A stretch of 64,000 nt of DNA from Orientallactaga sibirica. Taxonomy: Eukaryota > Chordata > Mammalia > Rodentia > Dipodidae. The notes beneath the pieces were generated by a model. That model was given only the letters and a program-made list of their open reading frames with translations. It was not told where the DNA came from and did not search any database. The stretch spans positions 21,628,001 to 21,692,000 of the forward strand of contig JAEOAD010000034.1 in NCBI GenBank assembly GCA_036365145.1, read 5' to 3'. How positions within the stretch are numbered: position 1 is the stretch's first letter; each line of letters starts with the position of its first letter. Of this stretch, positions 1 to 11,847 are shown in pieces. Both the position numbers and the translations under genes were made by a program.

Positions 1-414
1 AACCAAAAGAAGTCTATGGACAGGTCACAGACCCTGGAAGGAAGCCCCCACCATTCTTTAGTTAAGGTGAGAAGATGCTCCCCTCAGAAAATCTTCCAAG
101 TGACTTTCAAGGTGACTGAGACAGAAGTTCACCACTGACGCTGCATGTCAGCACAAAGGTGTTATCTGAGGGAAACTGAAGGCAAGAGCAGCCACCCCTC
201 TACCTGCTGTGCTGGGCCCTGTAGATCCCTGGAAAATGGTGTCACGTGATGGTTAAAAGCATACCCTGCAGGCAGGCTCACCCCCCTATGAGCATCCATA
301 ATGGACAGCCATCTTTCCCAAGAGCCCAGAAGTGATTTCTCCTTGAGAAAGCGTGTGTCTGTCGTGCCCACAGGGCTGCAATCCTTCTCAGTCCTTCCTC
401 GTAATACTCTTACA

Positions 415-772
415 ACCTGGTATGTATATATAGTGTGCAGATATATATGTATGCTTGTTAGTATGTGTAGGCACATGTGTGTGTGCAGGTGTTTGTGCAT
501 GTGGAGGCCATAGGTTGACAATGGGTGTCTTCCTCAGTCGTTCTCCACTTAACTTTTTGAGACTGGGTCTCTCAGTGAACCTGGAGCTTACTTTTTCCAC
601 GAACCTAGTTAAGTAGCCAGTCCCAGGGGTCCTCCTGTCTCTGCCTCCCCAGCACTAGGATTTAAGATGTGTTCCACCAAGCCCAGCTTTTATGAAGGTG
701 TCAGGGATCCAAACTCAGGACCTCATACTTACGTGGCAAGCGCTTTACCCACTGGGCCATCTCCTCTGCCCC
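415..772 (-). repeat. B4-like composite SINE
   Basis: On the minus strand this is an ID/tRNA-like head (ending at the right with CCCACTGGGCCATCTCC) fused to a B1-like body and a CA-rich tail. The same arrangement recurs near 6257, 13143, 13985, 26178, 47167, 52227 and 61808. Confidence 0.7.
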
Positions 773-1189
773 TTACCTGGGTGTTGAAATGGCTGCTGAT
801 GAGGTATTGAATGAATTGTCCATGGTCGAGGTGCCCAGTGCCTCGGCTTGACCTCACTGCAGCCCTGGCTAGGGCAGTACTTATTCCAGGCAGACCACCT
901 CCAGAATGATTCGGTCTAAGGAGACCAGTTAGAGCTGAGCCCCACTGAGATGTTCCCATTGTCACAGTTCCCTCCTCACTGCTGGCAGAACGCACCCAAC
1001 CAAAAGCAGCTAGGGGAGGAAAGGGCTTATTTTGGTTGATAGACTTTAGGGGAGTCTAACACTTTCTTTTCTCCTCTCATGGGACCTTTCTGGATTCCTG
1101 ACCTGTATATGCACTGACTCCCACATAAATACACGTGTACATAAAAATTAGAAGCAAGGATCTGTATATGAGAGAGAACACACAGTGTG

Positions 1190-1300
1190 TGTCTTTCTGA
1201 GCCTTGGTCACCTCACTTAATACAGTATTTTCCAGATTCATCTATTTTCCACACACTTCATAATTTCATTATTCTTTGTAGTTGAATAAAATTCCCCATT
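1190..1300 (+). repeat. Old L1 3'-end fragment (probable)
   Basis: The stretch resembles the degenerate L1M 3' region (CTCACTTAATACAGTATTTTCC, then a TTGAATAAAATTCCCC-like end). It is diverged and short, so the family is uncertain. Confidence 0.4.
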
Positions 1301-1659
1301 GTGCCCACGTACAAGTGAAAGTCCCACGTTCCTGATACTGCTCCAGCAGCAGTTAAACTTCAGTACGAGTTTGGAGGGGAACCAGCATTCGAAGCCCTGC
1401 AGGTGCTGTTCTGAGGGTATCCTGGGCATGGCAGAGCCACCTGGTCTGCTCTACACTCAGCTGGTTGAGTGAGGATGAGGGATGCAGGAATGGTCCTTGC
1501 CCTGGGGTGAGAGCATGTGTCATCTGACACTATGGTTCCCTGGAGAACTGGCTGCGTCCATTGTGTCCACACTCTGTCCTGGCCACTATCACCACCTAGG
1601 TTTTTCTGGCCCACACAGCAAGCCTGTGGTAAGACTTCTTATCCCTTGTCGATTGATGT

Positions 1660-1745
1660 GAGGCTCAGAGAGGCTCCATGACTTACTCAAGGTCACACCA
1701 CCAGGAAGTTGCAGAGCCAGTCCTTGAACCCAGGCAGGCTGATAG
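1660..1745 (-). repeat. MIR fragment
   Basis: The diagnostic MIR core is present in reverse (GAGGCTCAGAGAGG, CAAGGTCACACCACCAGGAA). This is an ancient mammalian SINE. Confidence 0.65.
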
Positions 1746-2130
1746 GGAGTTCTTGTGGTCAGCCAGTACACTCCCCTGTTCAGCTGAGACCTTCAGTGTA
1801 GGTCACAAGACTCACTGCAGCCACACAATGAGGTGGCTGGGTCCTGCAGGGCGAGGGCTCAGTGAGCAGATTCTGGCTGGACTCTGTGCTTGAGACTGAG
1901 GTCTGGACCCTGTGTGGTACTATGGTCAGGTGTGGCGTGGAGACTTGCACGCAGAGCAGTGGAGGAAGAGCTCCCTTGAAGAGCCGGCAGGGGCAAGCAC
2001 AGGCAGGAGTGCTGAGCTGACCGCAGGGCCCAGAGGAGAGGTGGGAAGGGCTCCAATAGCTAGCCCAGACCTCACAGGACACACCTGGACTTGTGTTCAT
2101 TCAGAAGCTCGGCATCATCTCCCTGGCCCT

Positions 2131-2381
2131 TCTATATATGTATGTATGTATGTATGTATTTTGGAGAGAGAGAGGGAGGGAGACAGATAGAAAATGGACA
2201 CGCCTGCAGCCTCTCAGCAGCTGTGAATGAACTCCAGATGCGTGCACCCCCTTGTGGGCAAGTGCAGCATTGCACCCTTGCGTCACTGCATCTGGCTAAA
2301 CGTGGGACCTGGAGATTGGAACCGGTGTTCTTTTAGGCTTAGCAGGCAGGCGCCTAAACCGCTAAGCCATCTCTCTAGCCC
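2131..2381 (-). repeat. tRNA-derived SINE with (TATG)n tail
   Basis: A minus-strand copy of the abundant tRNA-derived SINE of this genome. It has a tail of tetranucleotide repeats (2136-2160) and GA repeats, a body with CCAGATGC and a GTGGGACC region, and a head ending GCCATCTCTCTAGCCCC. Confidence 0.8.
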
Positions 2382-3131
2382 CCTTCTCTGTATATTTTTG
2401 GCATGGTTGATTATTAAACAGCATGGACTGGGCCTCACTCTGTATTTTTTTTCACTTGCATTTTCCTGTGTTTGGTAATTAAAACTCCTCCTCAGCACAA
2501 TTTGTAATGGTTGCATAATAATAATATTCTATCCTGTGGCTACATTATAATAATTTACCTAACTGTTCCCTTGAAGTCAAGCATTTAGCTGGTTCTCATT
2601 GAAATAAAGTTTTTTTCAAAGGAGCAACAAATGAGAGAAACCTCAGAGGAAATTTCCAGAGAAGCTAAAACTGCATACAGGCCACAAAGCCCAATGTGTG
2701 TGTGTTTGCAGGGGGTGGGGAGCAGGAGTGATCTATCCCAAATTCCTAAGAGGCTCTTGTTGGTTAGAATAAAGATTACTCTGTAGCTAGGTAGCAGGCA
2801 GAACAGATGTGCCTCAGGCCCCTCTCCCCCAGGTCTCCAAAAAAGGGGACATGCTCGAGAAAGAGGGTAAATGATGGCTTGGGCTATGTCATGCCTCCCC
2901 AAATTCTCCATGTCATTTAGGATTTTTTTTCTTTTTACCTTTGGCCATGTGTTCGTCATATACGATATGGGAAGCACAGGAAATGAATAAGGAACATGGA
3001 AGTGCAACTGCCTGGAATTTACCACCCAGAGGTAACTCCCAAGAACAGTTGGGTGTATTTTTTCCCAGTCCTCTTGGCATAGTTGAAGATACATTAGGTG
3101 GGGAATGCTAAGATATCATTAAATCTGAGTT

Positions 3132-3227
3132 TGGGGGCTGGGCAGGTAGGTGGCTCCATGGGTAAAGCGCTTACCTCATAAGCATGAGGAGCTGAGTTTG
3201 ATCCCCAGAACCCACATAAAAAGGTGA
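3132..3227 (+). repeat. B4-like SINE, head fragment
   Basis: Head sequence GGCTGGGCAGGTAGGTGGCT through AGTTTGATCCCCAGAACCC. The B1-like half is missing here and a similar half occurs at 3736-3955. Confidence 0.55.
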
Positions 3228-3479
3228 CTACAGAGAACTCATCACTAAATCAGACTGCTAACAGGCCCACCATCGTTCAGGGAATATTCTGGAAGAGGAG
3301 GTGGAAAGATTGCAAGAGCCACAGAGTGGGTAGGAATACCCTGAGACACAGTCCCCACACAAAGAATGAGGCTTTCTTGATCCCACAGTGAATACCAGCA
3401 ACCCCACTGAGGCCCTGAGGGAAAGGGGAACTGGAGCAAGGGGGTATTGAATATTAACTTTATAAGAATACAATTGAAT

Positions 3480-3714
3480 TTTTTTAAATTTTATTTTATT
3501 TTACTTTATTTGAGAGAGAGAGATACAGAAATAGGCAGGTAGAGAGAGAGAGAGAGAATGGGTGCGCCAGGGCCTCCAGCCACTGCAAACGAACTCCAGA
3601 TGCATGCACCCCCTTTTGCATCTGGCTTACGTGGGTCCTGGAGAATCGAGCCTCGAAACAGGGTCCTTAGGCTTCGTAGGCAAGCGTTCGACCGCTAAGC
3701 CATCTCTCCAGCCC
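3480..3714 (-). repeat. tRNA-derived SINE
   Basis: Minus-strand copy with an AT-rich end, (GA)n tracts and a head ending GCCATCTCTCCAGCCCC. Confidence 0.8.
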
Positions 3715-3735
3715 CTACAATTGAATTTTAAGAAA

Positions 3736-3955
3736 GCTGGGCAGAGTGGTGTATGCCTGTAATCCCAGCACTGGAAGGGCTTGCTGGCTAGCTTGTCTAA
3801 GCCTAACTGGTGAGCAGAGAACTGCTGGGCCTTGCAAAAATCGCAAGCTCCAGAATGAATGAAAGACTCCATCTGAAGGAATCGCACAGATGAGTGATGG
3901 AGGGGGAACACCTAACACTCTCCTTTGGCCTCTGTCGGTGCCTAACCACAAGTTC
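3736..3955 (+). repeat. B4-like SINE, B1-like half
   Basis: B1-type sequence (GTGTATGCCTGTAATCCCAG) followed by the GCTTGCTGGCTAGCTTGTCT signature of the composite SINE. Confidence 0.6.
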
Positions 3956-4459
3956 CCAGACACTTAGAAGGGGGTCTGCATCCCTTTTATAAGTTGCAGT
4001 CTTACATAACCATCATGATTTCTGTGGGTGACTTTCTAGAAGGAAAGTTGCAAAGAGTTTTGCCCCATTTTGTTAGTTGCTCTTTAGCAAGTTGTTCATC
4101 AAATAAGACTCTAGCTGCAAAGCTCCTGGTGTCCTGTTAATCCTTCCTCAGCCAGCTGTGGCAATGGGAGACTTTGTGTTCAGTTCTATTTGGTTACCCA
4201 TGGTTACCTATGATCTCCCATCATATTTTTGGTACCATGGATATGGTATGTGAAATGATGGACCCCAAAACATGCATGCACCTTAGTTCTAGAACCTGTG
4301 CATATGACTGGTGATATGGCAAAGGGAGTGAAAGGTAAAGGCAGATTTCGGCTGATTCTGGAGTAACATGATGGTCCCACTGTAATCATGAAGGGTTAGA
4401 AGTGGTGTGCGAACCAGAAACAGAACTTGACAGATGGCTGGGTAAGAAATACTTGGCCT

Positions 4460-4667
4460 GGGCTGGAGATATGGCTTAGTGGTTAAGCCTAAGGACCCAT
4501 ATTCAACTCTCCAGATCCCATGTAAGCCAGATGCACAAGGTGACACAAGTGCAAGGTAGCACATGCCCACTAGGTGGCACATGTGTCTGGAGTTCCATTG
4601 CAGTGGCTGGAGGCCCTGGGGCACCAATTCTCTTTCTCTCTCATGCACGCTGTCATTAAAAAAAAGG
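4460..4667 (+). repeat. tRNA-derived SINE (first of a tandem pair)
   Basis: Plus-strand copy from GGCTGGAGATATGGCTTAGT to the TCTCTC tail and A-rich end. It directly abuts a second copy. Confidence 0.8.
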
Positions 4668-4891
4668 GGGGGCTGGAGGAATGGCTTAGCGGTTAAGGCA
4701 TCTGCCTGCAAAGCCAAAGGACCCCGGTTCGATTCCCCAGGACCCATGTTAGCCAGATGCACAAGGGGCACACGCGTCTGGAGTTCATTTCTAGTGGCTG
4801 GAGGCCCTGGCATGCCTATTCTCTCTCTCTCTCTTTCTCCCTCTTTCTCTGTCAAATAAATTAATAAAAAAATATTAAAAAAAAAAAAAAC
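4668..4891 (+). repeat. tRNA-derived SINE with intact A and B boxes
   Basis: Head GGCTGGAGGAATGGCTTAGC with A box TGGCTTAGCGGTTAAGG and a perfect B box GGTTCGATTCC near 4727. It then has the (TC)n tract, AAATAAA motifs and poly(A). This is the best-preserved copy seen and serves as the type for the family here. The tRNA-like head plus pol III boxes define the class; assignment to a named dipodid SINE is from memory. Confidence 0.85.
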
Positions 4892-5028
4892 TTGGCCCCA
4901 TGTGATGACACTAGCTCTGACAAGCTTGGAAAAAGCAAGGAAGTGGGTTGCCCCAACTGTCTAAATGTCTTGCTTTTAGCTTAGTGGGATCTGTGGACTT
5001 CTGATCTCCGAAAAAAGGTAATAAACTT

Positions 5029-5191
5029 TTTTTTTTTTCCTCTTTTTGGTTTTTTTGAGGTAGGGTCTCGTTCTAGCCCAGGTTGACCTGGAATTCACTA
5101 TATATTCTCAGGGTGGCCTCAAACTCATGGTGATCCTCCTACCTCTGCCTCCCAAGTACTGGGACTAAAGGCATGCACCACCACGCCCAAT
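5029..5191 (-). repeat. B1-like SINE
   Basis: Reverse B1: a poly(T) run, TTGAGGTAGGGTCTCGTTCT, GACCTGGAATTCACTATATA, ending ACCACCACGCCC. This 7SL-derived monomer is typical of rodents. Confidence 0.8.
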
Positions 5192-6256
5192 TTGGTAATA
5201 ACCTTATATTGTTTTAAGTCATCATGTTTTGTTTATTTTTTGTCACAGCAGCTGTAGGATGCCCATACAGTGCATATAATGTGGCCTGTACCTGTTCTAG
5301 TCCTGGTCCTCAGTTCTTCCCTGTCAGTCTTCCGGCACTGGGTGCTGGCCTGACTACAATGCTTTCTTCCTGGGAACAGTTGAGGGATTGAATGCATTTG
5401 TAAGGAAGGCTTGTGTCCTTTCAGACTAACAAGACCAGAAATGGAAACATGCTTTTGTCTGGTGCTCTGCAAAACATTGGCTCTTGGAAGGCTTTTGTTC
5501 AAGTGTTTTACCTTGAAATGTCAACCTTAAAGAAAGAAATTGCAAGGATACTGAAAGAACTCCCGTGTCTCCTGTGTCCTCCACTCACCAAGGTTTATGT
5601 TTTGCCACATGGGCCTTATTGTCCTCTCTGTTTTCACCTCTCTCTGGACATTGGACTGGTTCACCCCATACCCCTTTATTCATAAATGCTTTCGCCTATT
5701 TCCTTCTCCAAAATGCAAGGACGTTCTCTTCATATAAAAGGACAGTGAAAAAAGCAGGCGATCAGCAGAAGGGGATACTGCTGTACCTGAGTGCCATTCC
5801 TTCTTGAGGTTTTGCCGGCTGTCCTGGCAGTGCCTTCTGCAGCAAAGCCTTTGCCAGTCCAGGATCACGGGTTATCTTTTGTTCACATTTAATTTGGAGC
5901 ATTGCTCAACCTTTTTTTTTTTTTTTTTTTTTTTTAAATCTTTGCATGACGTTGATATTTGTTCTTGTAGACTGCACTGTCTAACGTCCCCTGGAATGGG
6001 GCAGGCTGGGCATTTTGGTTGGGACCCCTCCCCCAGCCATAGTGTTGGTCCAGGTCCTCAGGAGCTCCCATGATGTCAGTTTGTCTTGCTGTTAGGGAGG
6101 TAACTGATTACATGTAAGTAAAACCTGACCAGTTTCTGCACTCTGAAATTTGTCCCTCAAAGTAACTAGTTTGTGGGTGATATATTGAGACTCTTTAAGT
6201 ATTCCGAAGTCTCACCTGCTAGCTTTGATTCAGTTATTTGGCAAAAAGTTGAAAAA
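5192..6256. other. Intronic sequence without recognised genes; long poly(T) at 5911-5936
   Basis: Non-repetitive by eye apart from a T run of about 26 bases. No exon signals that extend WHRN were seen. Confidence 0.5.
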
Positions 6257-6620
6257 CATGGGGCGAGGGAGACAGCTCAGTGGGTAAAGTGCTTGACCCG
6301 CAAACATAAAGACCTGAATTCAGATCTACAACACCCACATAAAAGCTAAGCATGGTGGTGCAGGCCTGTAATCCCAGTACTGGGGAGGTGGAGATAGGAG
6401 GATCTCTGGGGCTTGCTGCCTAGCTAGTGCAGCTGAATCAATGAGCTCTAGGTTCAGTGAGAAACCCTGTCTCAAAAGAATAAGGTTGAAAGAAACTGAG
6501 GCAGACCCTTGGCACTGACCTCTAGCATCCACACAAACTTGTACCTGCACACACATGTCTATGCACCTAATGAACATGCTAAGTGGATGCTTGCACACCA
6601 CACACACATGCAATTTCCTT
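6257..6620 (+). repeat. B4-like composite SINE
   Basis: Head GACAGCTCAGTGGGTAAAGT, then CATGGTGGTGCAGGCCTGTA (B1-like), then a tail of CACACA-type repeats. This is a near full-length composite. Confidence 0.75.
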
Positions 6621-6639
6621 TCAGTTTAAAACTTAATTG

Positions 6640-6875
6640 GTAGTTGAGCCTGATGGCAAAGGGCCTATACTCTCAGCTACTCAGTACACATAGGCAGGAG
6701 ATCACAAGTCCAAGGCCTAACTGGCAACTTAGTGGGAACCTGTCTCAAAAAATGTAAAATGTAAAAGAGGGCAAGGGATACAGCTTAGGGGTAAAATGTC
6801 AGCCTAGCATTTATGAGGTCCTAGGTTCAACTCCTACAACTGTAAAATAAAAAATAAAAATAATACATGTTAATA
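6640..6875 (+). repeat. B1-ID type composite SINE
   Basis: A diverged B1-like part (GAGCCTGATGGCAAAGGGCC) is followed by an ID-like part (GGGATACAGCTTAGGGGTAA) and an A-rich end. This is the reverse order of the B4-like elements. Confidence 0.5.
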
Positions 6876-7322
6876 TAGAAAAGAACATTGCCCTTTTGCT
6901 CATTTAAGTATAAAGTCACAAATAAAAGTGTTTTATTTTTTTTAAGTATTTTAAATGAAGTATTTTATTTAAAAATACTTTTATTTATGAAGTTATCATT
7001 TCTTATTGTCACTGTTTTGACACTCAAAGTGTCCTCTGTCTGAGCATGGCAGTCCCATCAAGCTGACCCCTGTGTCCCTTTGACAGTCACTTGTCATTCT
7101 TTGGGTACTTCTGTACTTTCTGGCTCAAGGAGATGGGTCAGTCTCATCTTGTACTTTTCCTGCCTGGGGATCAGCCTTTCTCCAGTTGCCCTGGTTTCTC
7201 TGGGTGGAGAGTAGTATCAGAAATTAGATCCATCCGCTAGATGTACTCCTGAGTACCGGCTGTCATTCCTTACAGACCTTGGAGTGAACAAAACTGGAAA
7301 GGGTGCAGGCCTTCATTTTACG

Positions 7323-8047
7323 TGTGGTGGTTTCAATCTGAGCTGCGCCCCCAGGCTGGTGTTTTCTGTACTTGTTCTCCAGGTGGTGCTGCTATTTTGG
7401 ACAGGTTGTGGAACTCTTTGGAGGTTAGGGCCTGGCTGGTAGAAGTAGGTTCCAAGGAATGGGTTTTGAAGGCTGCCTGATCCCTGGTTTTGGCTGCTCT
7501 CTGCTTCCTGGTCCTCCATGATGTGAATGACCACCACTCCATATTCCCACTCCCACTGCCCTGGATGGAGCCACTCTGTTATGCCTTCCCTGCTATGATG
7601 GACTGTTGCAGTCAGGTTCGCACTGCTGCCACAGAACACCCGGCCAAGAGCAGCTTGTGGGGTAAAGGGTTTATTTTGGCTTACAGACTCGAGGGGAAGC
7701 TCCATGAGGGCAGGGTGAAATGATGGCATGAGCAGAGGGTGGACATCACCTCCTGGCCAACATCAGGTGGACAATAGGAACAGGAGAGTGCACCAAACAC
7801 TGGCATGGGGAAACTGGTTATAACACCCATAAGCCCACCCTCAACAATACGTTGCCTCCAGGAGGGTTTAATTTACAAATTGCCATCAGCTGGGGACATG
7901 GCATTCAGAACACCTAAGTTTATGGGGGACACCTGAATCAAACCACCACATGGATAGAGGTCCTCTGAAACTGTGAGCTGAAATCTCTCCTTCCTCAAGT
8001 GGTTTCTGTTAGATATTTTGGTCACAGTAACATAAAAGTAATCTGCA
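7323..8047 (+). mobile_element. MaLR-type solo LTR split by a second LTR
   Basis: TGTGGTGGTTTCAATCTGAG to the GATGGAC end at 7603 continues at 7951 with TGAAACTGTGAGCTGAAATC and ends near AAAAGTAATCTGCACA. That is the usual 3' end of rodent MaLR LTRs. The element is plus-oriented and older than its insertion at 7604-7950. Confidence 0.7.
7604..7950 (-). mobile_element. Solo MaLR-like LTR nested in an older LTR
   Basis: It starts TGTTGCAGTCAGG and ends AACCACCACA on the plus strand, so it is minus-oriented. The flanks TGGAC (7599-7603) and TGGAT (7951-7955) form a 5-bp target duplication with one difference. It is the same family as the two LTRs at 17755 and 19200. Confidence 0.8.
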
Positions 8048-8261
8048 CATACACAAAATACAGACTCAACCATATGCTACACATATGTATGTGAACACAC
8101 ACATGTGACATGTTTATCTATAGCTTATATAAGCCCACATATTCATTCACACAGATACCTCTCCTTCTATGCCAATTAGAGTCTTTTCCTGCTTTCTTCA
8201 ATTTCTGCATTAAAAAAACCAATGTCCTACCTCTAATGTCTTCTTCTTTACCTAATTTTTT

Positions 8262-8458
8262 CATTTTTTAAATTTTTATTTATTTATTTGAAATAGAGGC
8301 AGGTAGAGAGCATGGGCATGCCAGGGCTTCCACCTGCTGCAAATAAACTCCAGATGCATGTGCCACCTTGTGCATCTTACGTGGGTCCTGGGGAATTGAA
8401 CCTGGGTTCTTTTGATTTGCAGGCAAGCACTTTAACCACTAAGCCATCTCTTCAGCCC
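8262..8458 (-). repeat. tRNA-derived SINE
   Basis: Minus-strand copy with the head end GCCATCTCTTCAGCCC and a TTTATTTATTTG tail. Confidence 0.8.
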
Positions 8459-8689
8459 TTCTTTATCCAATTTTATTAAGCAACAAATGGCTTGAACACT
8501 GGCACACACACACACTCCTGTGAGAAATAAACCTACCAGATACATTTTTCTCATTTGGTCTTTAAACTGAGGGTTTCACAGGCCAAGTGCCCTGATACTT
8601 TTTTTTTCCTTTCCCTCTGAAACAGGGTTTTTATTTTCTGTTTGTGTTCATAGAGCCCCCTGCTCCTGTTTCTTTCTTTACTTTCTGTG

Positions 8690-9248
8690 TGTATTATATT
8701 AGTCGAGGTTCTATAGTGGAACAGAACTGACAGAATGAATATTTATTACAGAGGGGATTTAGCATATTGGCTTACATGATACAAGCTGGGCAGTCCAACA
8801 ATGGCTTTGTGCATGCTGGAAAAGCCTAGAATCCTGTGCCTGCTCAGTTCATGGAGATAAATGCCTCAGCGGTCCTAATCTGGGGCTGAAGGCCTAGAGA
8901 ATGCCTGGGTAACCTCTGGTCTTCAGTCTATGTTAGAAGGCCAAAGAAACTGGGTTCCATTGTCAGCGAAGGACAGCAGCAACAGGATGGAAGCACTCCC
9001 TCTCAAGGGGCAAAGGTGGGCCGGCTAAAGCCCTTCTTTTCCCTTGGACGTGTGTGTCTGGGCTGCTGCCAGAAGGGCTGCTCACTCTGGGGGACGGTCT
9101 TCCTTCACAGTCATCAGGTGTGGCCCACTGTGGTCGTATGGTGGTTAGTCCTCCACATTGAGTTAAAATGCCCTCACCCACCTGCTCAGAGGTGTGTCTT
9201 ACTTGAATCCTGATTCACTCAAATCAGCAATAAATATTAGTCGTCACA
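8690..9248 (-). mobile_element. Probable rodent LTR
   Basis: The pattern ATTAGTCGAGGTTCTATAGT, AACAGAACTGACAGAATGAA, then GGTGTGGCCCA and an end in TCACA resembles a common rodent LTR that I cannot name. Boundaries are approximate and no target duplication was identified. Confidence 0.5.
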
Positions 9249-10456
9249 CTGAGTAACTAAGACGTCAAAACTATGAGGAGGTATACTCAGTGTATCATTT
9301 TGGGACCGATGGTCTCTGTCTGGGTGTGTCCATGTTCTTGGCATCTTATTGAAAGAAGTGGAAACGATGAGCAGAGAAAGTAAACAAGGAGCGTCACCAG
9401 GCGCAGAGCGAGAGTACAAGCCTTGGGTGCTCTGTCGAGAGGGGGTCCTTGAGCTACATCTCCCAAGAGCAGCGGGTTACTTCTTGGGACTTCTTTTTAT
9501 GTGGTGTAGGAGAAAGAGTTGGTTACTATGGGGGTAGTTTGGGTGCTTCTCTGTTTTAATTAACAGCCTTGAGTTATCTAAGCTTTTATCTATTATGCAT
9601 GTCCCTTCCCATGATGCATCTGATTTTAATCATATGTATGTCTGCTCATGCATAGGTATAAGATGAGAAATAGGGGATTCTCCCTAAAAGGTCACTGACT
9701 GGTTACAGTGCGGTACTGCACTTGCAGCCCAAATCCTATCTCTCAACCCAGGATGGATCTCAGAACATGTTTGAATAGAAACAGGGTGTTACCAAGGGGT
9801 TGCTAAATGAAGCAACTTATTTCCATTGTTTATAGAAGATATGTGTAGTGATTGGTGCAGGTAGGGTTGCATTGTTGTGAGATGGTGCATTCTTAGGAAA
9901 GGGGGCTGTTTATTGCCCAAGCCAAGTAGCACACCAGGTTGTGAAGCTTTTCTCTTTGCGTGCCTGCCTCAACTTCTTCCCAATGTTCCTTCTTACTTAT
10001 CTCTTCACCCACTCTTCACAAGGAACTACATGAGCCTCTCTGATGCCTTCCTCTTGCTTCTTCTTGCACAACTGAACAGGTCGATCTATAGTTGTATTTC
10101 TTATATAAAAGGTGATGTGCCATAGATGTTCTGTGCTATCCCATTTATTAATGTGCTGTTCCAGAAATTACATAGTGTCAGTGCATAGAGATTGTCATGC
10201 TTTTTTGTTTTAACTTTATTGACGACCTATTGACAATATACCATGATCCTAATTCCCTCTCACCACTCTCCCTTTTCCCCCTCCCTAATCCCCCCTCCAC
10301 CAAATTCCTTCTTTACAACTGGTCTCCTGTTTTGATGTTGTCATTTTTCCCTCCTTTTATGCAGGTCTTGTGTAGGTAAGGTCAGCTATGGTGTGGCTAC
10401 ATCATGGTTTGTTCAGCCATTCTTCTCTGTATGGTTGATTAGAGCATTCTAAATGT
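9249..10456. other. Intronic sequence, with part of an old L1-like or other repeat at 10200-10450
   Basis: Nothing gene-like. The CCCTCTCACCACTCTCCC-type pyrimidine-rich stretch and GTCTTGTGTAGGTAAGGTCA resemble a dispersed rodent repeat. From 10405 it resembles an L1M 3' end that continues after the SINE at 10457-10668. Confidence 0.4.
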
Positions 10457-10668
10457 TTTGCAATTATTTTTAAAATATTTTATTTATATAAAAGAGAGAA
10501 AAAGAGGAGGAAGAGGAGAGAGAGAATGAATAGGCAAACCAGGGCCTCTAGCCAGTGCAGATGAACGCCAGATGGATTCACCACCTTGTGCATCTGGTTT
10601 ACATGGGTACTGGGTCCTTAGGCTTTGCAGGAAAGTGCCTTAACTGCTAAGCCATCTCTGCAGCTCCA
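10457..10668 (-). repeat. tRNA-derived SINE inside an old L1 fragment
   Basis: Minus-strand copy with the GCCATCTCTGCAGCTCC end. The flanking TTTTGCAATTA (10448-) and TTTTTGCAGTTATA (10672-) fit an interrupted L1 sequence with a short target duplication. Confidence 0.7.
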
Positions 10669-11049
10669 TGTTTTTGCAGTTATAAGCACGCTGAAATGAG
10701 TTGCCATGTGTTTGTGTGTTTTCTTGCTTTGGGAGTACATCTTCACAGCACATTTCTAGAAAAGAGATTCCATGAGTGTTGTTCCTTCCCAAACAAACAA
10801 AGCTGTTATCTGCTTAATGTTTTTCCCAATCTGATAAGTGAGAAATGCTCTCTTGATGTGGTTTTACTGCAGTTTTCTTATTGTGTGTGAAGTTGAACAT
10901 CTTTGCATATGCTTAAGGGCCATTTTGTTTTTTTTTTTTTTTTTTGTAATTTGTTCACGTCTTTCCTCCCTAAAATTTAAGAATTTCTTGTAGCTTAGGT
11001 ATAATTGGTCCTTTACCTGTGATACACATTGCTCTCTCCTTGTGCAGTC

Positions 11050-11510
11050 CAGCTCATGGGATTGGCACACCATAGACAGAGTGGCTTAAACAATAAACAT
11101 TCATTTTCTTTTTGAATTTTTTGAGGTAGGGTCTCACTCTAGCCCAGGCTGACCTGGAATTCACTATGTAATCTTAGGGTGGTCTCAAGCTCACAGCAAT
11201 TTTCCTGCCTTTGCCTCTGGAGTTCTAGGACTAAAGGCATGTGCCACCACGCCCTGCTTAAACATTTTCTCCTGTGTTGGAGGCTGGCAAGGGCATGGTC
11301 AGTGTACTGGCTGACTTAGTTCCTGGTGAGGCTGATTTCATGGCTGGCTTCTCCCTATGGCCCCATATGGCTGAAAGGATTCTGACGTAGTTTCCTCTTC
11401 CTAGAGGGACACCAGCCCTGTTGGATGGGAGCTCACCCTTATGACATCCCCAACATGTGTCACCTCAACACTTCTCTGTCTCCAGAGATAGTCAGCTTGG
11501 TAAGAGGGTA
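11050..11510 (-). mobile_element. MLT1-like LTR fragment split by a B1
   Basis: The motifs ACAGAGTGGCTTAAACAATA and later GGAGGCTGGCAAGGGCATGG and GGGAGCTCACCCTTATGACA match the well-known MLT1 LTR pattern in reverse. A B1 element at 11105-11258 interrupts it. Confidence 0.6.
11105..11258 (-). repeat. B1-like SINE
   Basis: Reverse B1: TTGAGGTAGGGTCTCACTCT through ACCACGCCCTGC. It sits inside the MLT1-like fragment. Confidence 0.8.
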
Positions 11511-11511
11511 A

Positions 11512-11847
11512 TGTGGGCTGGATGTGAAATGTCCCCCAGGGACTTGTGTGGGAACACTTGGTCCCCAGCTGGTGGCGCTGTTTGAGAAGGTTGTGGATCT
11601 TTCAGGATATGGAGCATGCTGGAGGAAGCGGGTCACGGGGAGTGGGCCTTAAGAATATGTAACCCAGCCTCACTTTCTGTCTGATCTCTGCTTCCTGTCC
11701 GCCAAGGCGTCAGTTTCTGAGGAGTCCCAGCTTCACATTCGTGTTTCCTCAGACTTGCCTACTACATGCTTTCCCGGCCATGATGGACTGCTGAAGTAAA
11801 CCTGTTCTTCCTTAAGTAGCTTCTTAACAGGTGTTTGGTAACTAACA
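11512..11847 (+). mobile_element. MaLR-type LTR (plus)
   Basis: TGTGGGCTGGATGTGAAATG, then GGTCCCCAGCTGGTGGCGCT, CATGATGGACTG and a TTTGGTAACTAACA end. This is a classic rodent MaLR LTR pattern, about 336 bp. Confidence 0.75.

Noticed and set aside
4289..4855. 188-codon minus-strand frame
   Set aside because: It runs through two tandem SINEs and has no gene features.
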